From contig RBNI01004267.1 in the NCBI GenBank assembly GCA_003990745.1, positions 1-14,362 on the forward strand: a stretch of DNA of 14,362 nucleotides, read 5' to 3'. Under the pieces are notes generated by a model. The model saw only the letters and a program-made list of their open reading frames with translations. It did no database searches and was not told where the DNA came from. Each line of letters begins with the position of its first letter. The first letter of the stretch is position 1. A program made the translations under genes and the position numbers. Shown one piece after another: positions 8,800 to 14,362 of this stretch. Origin of the DNA: Jimgerdemannia flammicorona (taxonomy: Eukaryota > Mucoromycota > Endogonomycetes > Endogonales > Endogonaceae).

Positions 8800-9735
8800 G
8801 GTTATCAAAGCATCTTTCAATGCTTGAAAGGCTGTATCTTGTTCAGGTCCCCAATTTGCAAGATTGTTGAAGTCTTTCTCTTGTTTCATGGTCCAGGGCT
8901 ATTCTTCTTTCTTGCTATGCTTGGTCATTTGGATAAGGGCAGTGGCGATTTTGGCGAAGTTGGCAACAAATCATCTGTAATAGTTCGCTAATCCCAGGAA
9001 TGACTGTAGGTCTTTCAGCTTCTTGGGTCTGGGCCAATCTTTGATTGTGGAGATTTTGCTGGAGTCCACTTTGATTCCATTTGGCATGACAATATGTCCA
9101 AGGAATTGGATTTCTTTTAGGAGAAATTCGCACTTGCTGAGTTTTGCGAAGAGTCTGTTCTCTCAGAGTTTCAGTAGTACTAGCTCAAGGTGTTCGAGAT
9201 GTTCCTTCAGCGTTTTGCTGAAGACTAGAATATCGTCAATGTAGACAACAACAAATTTGTCCAAGTATGGGTGCAGGATGGTATTCATCAGTGTCTGGAA
9301 GGTTGCAGGAGCATTAGTTAAGCCAAAGGGCATAACTAGGAATTTGAAATGTCCATAGCGAGTTTGGAAGGCTGTCTTATAGATGTCTTCCTCTTTCATG
9401 GCAATTTGCTAGTAACCATTTCATAGATCAAAAGAGCTCATGAATTGTGGGTTGGTAAGCCTATCGAATATTTCGTCGATTCTGGGTAGTGGGCAACAGT
9501 TCTTGATGGTCTGTTCATTGAGGTCACAGTAATCAATGCACATTCGCAGGTCTCCTCCTTTCTTGACAATAAAGAGGACTGGTGCACCATAAGGTGATAC
9601 ACTGGATCTGATGAATTCTTGTTCCAGGAGTTCATCAATTTCTTTTTTGAGTACATCGATTTCTCTCAGAGACATATGGTAGATTGACTTGAAGGCTGGC
9701 TTGGCATCTGGAATAGTCTTGATGGCATGGTCCAC
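8800..9735 (-). pseudogene. Reverse transcriptase domain
   Basis: The domain starts at DHAIKTIPDAKP (9732) and runs through [59 protein letters not shown] and YIDD (9243-9232) to the connection region. The catalytic YIDD is intact. DYCDLN and KNCCPLP stand where the family has DYRDLN and KNRYPLP; the Arg-to-Cys changes fit CGY to TGY. Stops lie at 9421-9423 (TGA), GY*QI (TAG), 9163-9165 (TGA), YR*FV (TGA) and EE*PW (TAG). Confidence 0.93.
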
Positions 9736-10049
9736 TGCTTGTTTGGAAGGTAGACCTTTTGGGAGTTTCTTTGGAAATATGTCTCAGAATTTCTGGAGTA
9801 GTGGTCTGACACGGCTGTCAACTTTGGAAAAATCTTCTTCAGAGTTCTCAGGTTCTCCTTTGGATGGTCGGATGGAGATGGCGAAGAGAGGGCATTTCTT
9901 GGCCAATTTCTTGAGTTGTAGCTTGTTGATGTGAGTGATCTTTGGTCTAGGGTCACTAGAGTTGAGTGGGTCCTTTTCGCCTTACAGTTTGAAGTTGTGA
10001 CATTCTTTCTTGATGGTCAGAGAATGGTTTACCCAATCAATCATGGGGT

Positions 10050-10340
10050 TCTCTTGTTTTAACCATGGAGTTCCAAGGATAATTTCGTTGTCAGGGAGTG
10101 GTACAATTTGAAGAGTAACATGTACTCAATAGTCACCAATTCAGAAGGGTAGGTTGCAGACTTCCTTGCTAATGACATGTGAGGTTTCATCAGCTGTAGC
10201 AACTGCTTGAGTTTGTTGTACCGGAGAGGTGAAGACCTTGAGTCTGTTGGCTGTTTCTTCGTTGATGAAGTTGTCTGAGGCACCACTGTCTATCATAATC
10301 TTGACAGGTGCTCGGTTGACAAAAGCTTTAAGTGTAAGCA
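10050..10340 (-). pseudogene. Retroviral-type aspartic protease
   Basis: KIMIDSGASDNFI carries the catalytic Asp (first base 10290) in a DSGA motif. About 65 residues on, NEIILGTPWL is the second conserved strand of retropepsins. Stops at 10141-10143 (PF*IG) and DY*VH both fit CGA to TGA. It would cut the polyprotein during particle maturation. It sits between the dUTPase and RT. Confidence 0.85.
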
Positions 10341-10560
10341 GTTTGTCTGATCCAATGGTGGTGATTTCGGTTGTAGGAGCTTTCCTTCTGTTAGTTCCTC
10401 TTTGAGCCAGTTCATTGACACAAGAGAAGCAATCATCAATCATTTAGGAAGAGTACATTCCAATGCCATGGGGGCATCAGCCACTTGGTATGTATCCATC
10501 TTCGATTTTCTTGTAGAATTGTTCTTCTTTGTTCATGGTAGGTTGGACTGGGGCCTTGTT
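10340..10560 (-). pseudogene. Linker between dUTPase and protease with Cys/His cluster
   Basis: About 70 residues link the two enzymes. The part near 10480-10420 reads GYIPSG, stop, CPHGIGMYSS, stop, MIDDCFSC. The C-x-H and C-x-x-C pairs, 13 residues apart, could bind zinc, but the pattern matches no family I know. The stops are TGA (10477-10479) and TAA (10444-10446). Confidence 0.35.
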
Positions 10561-10980
10561 TGATGAGCCAAATCCTCTGGATCCTCTGATGGTAGGCAGT
10601 AGTTCCGGGACTTTCTTGACTGTCAGAGTTGACTTGATTTTTTTGAATAGGATCTGGGCAATACAGAATCCAATAGGAATCTTGAAGGGTGTCCAACTAT
10701 GGTTTTGGATGAGGACAATAATTTTACCTGTGTAATCTTCGTCAATGACTCCTCCTTCTACTGAGAGTCCTTTCAATGCTAGGCTGCTGCGACAGCATAT
10801 TCTTCCAACATGTCCTTCAGGGATTTGGATGCTGATTCCTGTGTAGACTTGTTTGACTTCTCGGTTGGAGACTGTAGCTTCTTTGGCTGCATACAGGTCA
10901 TATCCAGCTACTTTTTGACTTCCTTTGGTTGGGGCCTTAGCAGTTTGTCTTAACTTGACAAAGTCTAGTATTCTGGTGGT
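10561..10980 (-). pseudogene. dut: dUTPase (trimeric dUTP pyrophosphatase) domain
   Basis: All five dUTPase motifs occur in order: AGYDLYAA (10908), GRICCRSSLALKG (10806), GGVIDEDYTG with the catalytic Asp (first base 10743) and the uracil-reading Tyr, GFCIAQILF (about 10670), and RGSRGFGSS (10587-10561). The enzyme splits dUTP to dUMP and pyrophosphate, limiting uracil in new DNA. The core is about 140 residues, the usual length, and has no stop. GFCIAQ stands for the usual G-x-RIAQ, a CGT to TGT change. It follows the CCHC knuckle in the same frame and precedes the protease, the place held by the dUTPase of betaretroviruses. The family call is sure; activity of this copy is doubtful. Confidence 0.93.
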
Positions 10981-10999
10981 CAGATTGTTGAGGTGGTGC

Positions 11000-12033
11000 A
11001 GAGTGGTAACAGTTGCTCATGTTGCTGTTCGGGGTTTTCAGTTAGGGCAGGCACTGGCCATGTGTCCTGTCTTTCGGCAATAGAAGCATGCTCCACTTCT
11101 TCTAAGTTCATTCCTTTCGCCTTTAGTGAGTTTCTTGAAGGTATTTGGCTGAGTGGGTTCATGATTTCTGGGTGTCTACGAAGTGGATGTTGAGGGAGCT
11201 TGGGAGGCTTCATGCTTGGGTTCTTCTTTCTTGGTCCAAGTCTTTTCCTTGTTGTTGAATTGTCTTTGGGGCAGAATGGGTCCAGCTGTTAGGATCCGCT
11301 TAACCATAGTCTTGATTCTTGCCAGGCACCATTGTTGGTGGTCACAACCAACTGGGCATCCTTGTTCTCAGATTTTTCTAGTAAGCCATTCTGGCAGGGC
11401 ATCAAATAAATGATCTGCTCTTGTACTATTTCGTGCTTCATCATTGGCAATATATCCTAGGCCAACAGTATTCAGAAGTGACTCGAGTTTTGTACAGAAG
11501 GTTTCGAATTCCTCCTTGCCATGTACATCGAATTTGAGGTTGCGGAGTTTTACTTGGGATTCAGCGATCATGGTTTCACTGCGATATTGAGCAATCATAA
11601 GTTGTTTAAGTCCAGGGGCTACAGGATGGTCTCCATATCCTGGGGTATTATTTGCTACATTCTGAGCAACTACTGCAGGTCAGGTGTCCCATGTGAGGGG
11701 TTTTTCAGGAAGGGTTTGCCACCATTCCTCGGCAGGTCCTCAGAAGAATGTAACAACTTGGTGGACATAGGCTGTAGTGGTAGCAAAGAGTTGTTCCAAA
11801 GTGTGGTCTTGATTGTTTGTCAGAACGCAGTCAGTGACTCGTTCATTGGTCCATTGATTGGCTTCAAAGTTGGTATCAACTACACTAATGAAGCTTTGGA
11901 CTTCTTGTGCAGTACCATTGAAGGTAGGTAGACTCAGATTTTTTGTAGGTCGGGTCTGTTTGGCTAAGGCAGTAATGGTTGCTGCCATTATGGCTACCTG
12001 GGCTGTGAGGTCTATAATCTGTTGGTTTGCCAT
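11000..12033 (-). pseudogene. Gag core with CCHC zinc knuckle
   Basis: From MANQQIIDLTAQVA (12033) the frame encodes a Gag-like capsid segment: LPTFNGTAQEVQSFI, then FF*GPAEEWWQTL, which matches the GxAxxWW pattern of Ty3/gypsy Gag. The nucleocapsid end has one knuckle, CFYCRKTGHMASAC (11088-11047), spaced CX2CX4HX4C, for binding element RNA. Stops: 11740-11742, DT*PA, 11368-11370, TS*TP, PN*KP and AT*AT. All but one are TGA for CGA; TS*TP is TAG for CAG. The protein would form cytoplasmic virus-like particles. Confidence 0.85.
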
Positions 12034-12993
12034 GTTGTTTACTGGAGGCGGTTGAACTACTGGTAGTGGTGTTACTGGTACTACTTGAGGTACTGGTGCA
12101 GAGTGTGATGGGGTTCTTTGAGTCTGTGTAAGTTGCTGGAGTAATAGTTGTGGGTCTGGAGTAAGGGCTTGAAAAATAGCTGTCTGTTGCTGTGTAGGTG
12201 TATTCTGTCCTGATGGAGGTATGTCTCCTTCGGTGGTGTATCCGGGATCGAATTCACTGAGATACTCCTCCTCTTCTTTGGTTTGGTCCCCGTATACTTG
12301 GGTTTGCTTGGCGTCAAAATAGACAGAATTAGTTGTATATCTGATTTCAGATGGACTTAATTCAAGGTCAAGTTCTGGTTCAGTATTGGTTTCGGATTCA
12401 GATAGGGCTGTAGCAGGGCCTGCTTCAGGTTCGGGATCAGGTAGTTGATGAAGAGTTTCTCTTGCTTCTTCCTTAAGAATATGGCAGGCCTTGCTGTTCT
12501 GAAATCAGTAGTATAACATGGTCTTGGTTCTGGTTCAGTAAAAGTTGATAGAGTTGAGCCACTTGGCTACAGAGGCTTGGGCTTCGTGAGGAACTAAGGC
12601 TAGAAAGACTGCTGCTGGTTGTCCTAGGTCACTCGGATTTGTAGAGCTGACAAAACTCTTGTTGAGAAGAGTAAAGAAGGCTTCTATAAGACCTTCTTCG
12701 TCCTGACTTGCTGGGTGTAGTGCAAGGAGTTCGGTGAATAGGGTTTCACCTATTTGCTGGTTTAATCGGAGTACTTCTTTCTTTGAATGAAGTTTATCCC
12801 ACTTGTTGCAGGTGTAGAGGTCAAATTGTCCTTGTACATCAGGTTCAATTCTCTCCAGATTGTCAGATGGTTCACGATAAATTCCAGGTCAGAGGTTGGG
12901 CTTTATACCAACTTGTAGGAATTCACAGAAGGGTTTGTAGTAGGGTGAGAAAGCGTCTTGAAGCGGAATTGGATTATAAACTGCTGCTACCAA
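12034..12993 (-). pseudogene. N-terminal extension of Gag, about 320 codons, unknown role
   Basis: The Gag frame continues upstream of the MANQQ methionine to the primer-binding site. It looks coding: only three stops (12889-12891, FY*TR, YY*FQ), all TGA explicable as CGA. The first part is globular-looking (for example ETLFTELLALHPASQDEEGL). The later part is acidic and then Pro/Gln-rich (PVPQVVPVTPLPVVQPPP). I find no known domain. The first in-frame ATG is near 12520, so translation of the earlier part needs a start in the LTR, splicing or a lost ATG. Confidence 0.65.
12971..12992 (-). promoter_or_regulatory. Primer-binding site, initiator-Met-like
   Basis: Three bases inside the LTR edge, the minus strand reads TGGTAGCAGCAG. 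TGG pairs with the CCA end of a tRNA, and TGGTAGC is like sites for initiator tRNA-Met in fungal elements such as Ty1. The exact tRNA cannot be settled without the host tRNA set. Confidence 0.6.
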
Positions 12994-12995
12994 GT

Positions 12996-13412
12996 TATAA
13001 GAGGGTTGCTTTTTAGGGTAACCATTACGTAGTTCTGGAAGGGTTTTCTGGAAGTTCTGGATATTCTGGAAGACCGTTTTCTTATAGTTAAGATCAATTT
13101 CATATGGAGTACGTCCTCTACACTTATTGATTTCAAGATCGGGTTGACGTCTCAACCAAAGTCCTTTTTTGGACTAGTTCTGGATGTTCAGGATTTTCTG
13201 TATTTCAGGAAGTTCAAGAAACTAAGACCAGCTTAGTTGAATCAGCGTATCGCTGCAGACAATACCCAATTAGGAAATTTCGTGATGGGATTAGGAGTGG
13301 GACCTAACGGGGAGCAGATTTACTTAAGAGTGGTTTATGGGTTATTAAATAGGTTTATTTGCTATTTATGATATTGCTATACTAGGAGTAGTTGTGTGAA
13401 GGGATATTGTGG
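12996..13412 (-). repeat. 5' LTR fragment (U5/R end), cut by a younger LINE
   Basis: It matches 4408-4824 over 417 bp without gaps, differing at 21 positions (about 5 percent), all transitions. Its first bases are TATAAG where the other copy has TGTAAG, one G-to-A change. Similarity ends at ATTGTGG near 13412. The remaining roughly 1.6 kb of this LTR, with its promoters and gene copy, should lie on the far side of the LINE. Confidence 0.92.
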
Positions 13413-13423
13413 AGACGTCTTTT

Positions 13424-13444
13424 TCACCTGTAACATTCAGGTGA
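13424..13444 (+). repeat. 7-bp hairpin in the young LINE leader
   Basis: TCACCTG at 13424-13430 and CAGGTGA at 13438-13444 pair perfectly around a 7-nt loop. It lies about 11 bp from the inferred element start. Its role is unknown; it may mark the RNA 5' end. Confidence 0.5.
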
Positions 13445-13498
13445 CATAAGATTCTGACAACACTTTCGGCAACATCTTCAAGTATCAGTGCTCTCAAG

Positions 13499-14362
13499 AT
13501 GGTGAGCAATGTGCATTCTGGTGAGCGTACTGGGCAGGGGGGACCCAGTGCCTTTGACTGGCAATATGTGGGGGGGGGTCGGAGTGCTGGTCTTGGCATG
13601 CCGAGTACTTCGATGAGAGGACGTGGGGCTGGAGGAGGTGGCAGAGGAGATGCAAGGCCACAGGGGGGAGGGAGGATGATCTTTGCGGACAAGGTCAGGA
13701 TGGGGAAGCAGGCAACGGGACTGGATGGCTGGCTGGAGCTGGGGAAGGCAGCTGCTGCCTCGAGTGGCAAAGAGGCCTCCCCTCTGGGGGGTCAGCATAG
13801 TGGGGCCGGCGGTGTAGTGGCTAAGGCGGTGACTGCTGATGGCGGTGTGATGGACAATCTGGAAAAAAATCCAGATGTGACGGCTGATGGGGGACCTCGT
13901 CAGGGGAGCGGCGCGGGACCCTGGGACCTGGCTGATGGTGTGACGGGACTGGTGGCGGCTCCGTTACTCAAGAAATCTCGATCGGAATTCGCCGTCACAA
14001 TGTGCTTCCGTGGCTTGGTGGTGACGGCAAAGATGGTGCTGGGGCTGTTGGCTAGTGAGGTGAAAGGAGCGGCCTCAGTTAAGTTTTTGAAGAAGCTGGA
14101 GACAGTTGAGGTGGGGTTTGAAGAGGAGGGTTTGCTACTGGAGGCAGTGGAGAAGGGTGTGGTGTTTGGAGGGATTTCGATTCCGATGGCGAGGTGTATG
14201 CGCTGGGACCCTCGAGTGGTTCATCTGGTGGTGGTGGACCTGCCGACGGTGAAGAAGGAGGAGGCAAGGAGGCTGGTCACGGATGGGGTGAAGGAGTACG
14301 GCGAGGTGGTCGACATCGGGTTTAGGGTGTGGGAGGGGACTGAGCTCAGAACGGGTGATGTG
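13499..14362 (+). CDS. LINE ORF1-like protein, N-terminal 288 codons, runs off the window
   Basis: ATG at 13499 is the first in-frame start after a TGA at 13442-13444, and the frame stays open to the last base. The N terminus is Gly/Arg-rich (SMRGRGAGGGGRGDARP), an RNA-binding style. A low-complexity Gly/Ala stretch follows. From about residue 160 the sequence is folded-looking. VVHLVVVDLP, a helix with KKEEARRL, and YGEVVDIGFRVWEG resemble an RRM fold, which is common in LINE ORF1 proteins. No stop interrupts it, in contrast with both older elements. A run of nine G at 13570-13578 could hide a length error. It may also be an unrelated G-rich host gene. Confidence 0.6.
   Translation, partial: MVSNVHSGERTGQGGPSAFDWQYVGGGRSAGLGMPSTSMRGRGAGGGGRGDARPQGGGRMIFADKVRMGKQATGLDGWLELGKAAAASSGKEASPLGGQHSGAGGVVAKAVTADGGVMDNLEKNPDVTADGGPRQGSGAGPWDLADGVTGLVAAPLLKKSRSEFAVTMCFRGLVVTAKMVLGLLASEVKGAASVKFLKKLETVEVGFEEEGLLLEAVEKGVVFGGISIPMARCMRWDPRVVHLVVVDLPTVKKEEARRLVTDGVKEYGEVVDIGFRVWEGTELRTGDV

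Larger units (their letters stand above)
6901..12993 (-). pseudogene. Gag-dUTPase-PR-RT-RH-IN-chromodomain polyprotein frame
   Basis: All coding segments share one frame (codon first bases divisible by 3) over about 2031 codons with no frameshift. Stops number 28 by my count: 21 TGA, 3 TAG, 4 TAA. Each is one C-to-T change from CGA, CAG or CAA. Several fall where the family has a fixed Arg, as in SD*DPKF of integrase (7777-7779), DL*NGY of RT (9421-9423) and YR*FVANF after RT. The last stop (6901-6903) may be native or another lost CGA, with the next TAA at 6841-6843. No in-frame ATG lies near the primer-binding site. A single Gag-Pol frame is known in some Ty3/gypsy elements, which regulate Gag to Pol ratio after translation; how this one did so is unknown. 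Confidence 0.9.
4408..13412 (-). mobile_element. Ty3/gypsy chromovirus with about 2 kb LTRs and a dUTPase; 5' LTR truncated
   Basis: The element reads on the minus strand: 5' LTR fragment (12996-13412), primer-binding site, Gag-dUTPase-PR-RT-RH-IN-chromodomain frame, polypurine tract and 3' LTR (4408-6469). RT before integrase and a C-terminal chromodomain place it among Ty3/gypsy chromoviruses. The left LTR is bounded by TGTAAG and CTTACA. The left edge interrupts LINE ORF1. The right edge is cut by a younger LINE, so the target-site duplication cannot be tested here. All coding parts share one frame, and 28 stops show it is dead. A target site in an old LINE and a chromodomain both fit a preference for heterochromatin, which is an inference. 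Confidence 0.93.
13413..14362 (+). mobile_element. Younger LINE, 5' end, inserted in the 5' LTR
   Basis: From about 13413 the LTR match stops and a CpG-rich, G-rich sequence begins (roughly 45 CpG in 950 bp against about 14 in the 4.4 kb old LINE). It has an 86-bp leader and then an open ORF running off the window. G-richness of the coding strand resembles that of the old LINE. The ORF1-like product and the sharp start inside a transposon suggest a LINE 5' end. A host gene cannot be wholly excluded because no endonuclease or reverse transcriptase is in view. Confidence 0.6.

Noticed and set aside
6901..12993. Alternative genetic code with TGA read as Arg
   Set aside because: TAG and TAA also appear at likely Gln sites, and the same C-to-T pattern occurs in non-coding LTR sequence, so mutation explains the stops.
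13366..13798. Minus-strand Pro/Ser-rich frames at the right end
   Set aside because: They are shadows of the G-rich plus-strand ORF1, which has better codon behaviour and an RRM-like segment.

Overview
The window looks like repeat-rich nuclear DNA of a filamentous fungus, possibly a basidiomycete. I infer this from a chromodomain Ty3/gypsy element, APE-type LINEs with G-rich coding strands and C-to-T decay; no host gene fixes the taxon. I see no host gene anywhere. Everything here is best explained as three layers of nested transposons, plus a probable SINE.

Layer 1 (1-4407, minus strand) is an old LINE read right to left: the tail of ORF1, ORF2 (endonuclease, reverse transcriptase, C-terminal Cys/His segment), a short 3' UTR and a poly(A) tail. 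It carries many stops and is poor in CpG.

Layer 2 (4408-13412, minus strand) is a Ty3/gypsy chromovirus inserted into the ORF1 of that LINE. Its 3' LTR (4408-6469) is about 2.06 kb long and holds a 365-codon frame of unknown function with its own CCAAT/TATA promoter. The internal region is a single frame of about 2031 codons with no frameshift. It encodes a long N-terminal extension, Gag with a CCHC knuckle, a dUTPase, protease, reverse transcriptase, RNase H, integrase and a chromodomain. Twenty-eight in-frame stops interrupt it, all explicable as CGA to TGA, CAG to TAG or CAA to TAA. A probable tRNA-derived SINE (6580-6776) lies between the end of pol and the polypurine tract. Only about 417 bp of the 5' LTR remain in the window; over that length the two LTRs differ at 21 sites, all transitions.

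Layer 3 (13413-14362, plus strand, running off the window) is the 5' end of a much younger LINE that interrupts the 5' LTR. It is CpG-rich, and its ORF1 is open for 288 codons to the window edge.

The points most worth following are the LTR-borne gene and its paired-promoter layout, the dUTPase between Gag and protease, the gag frame that runs back through the primer-binding site into U5, and the transition-only decay pattern.
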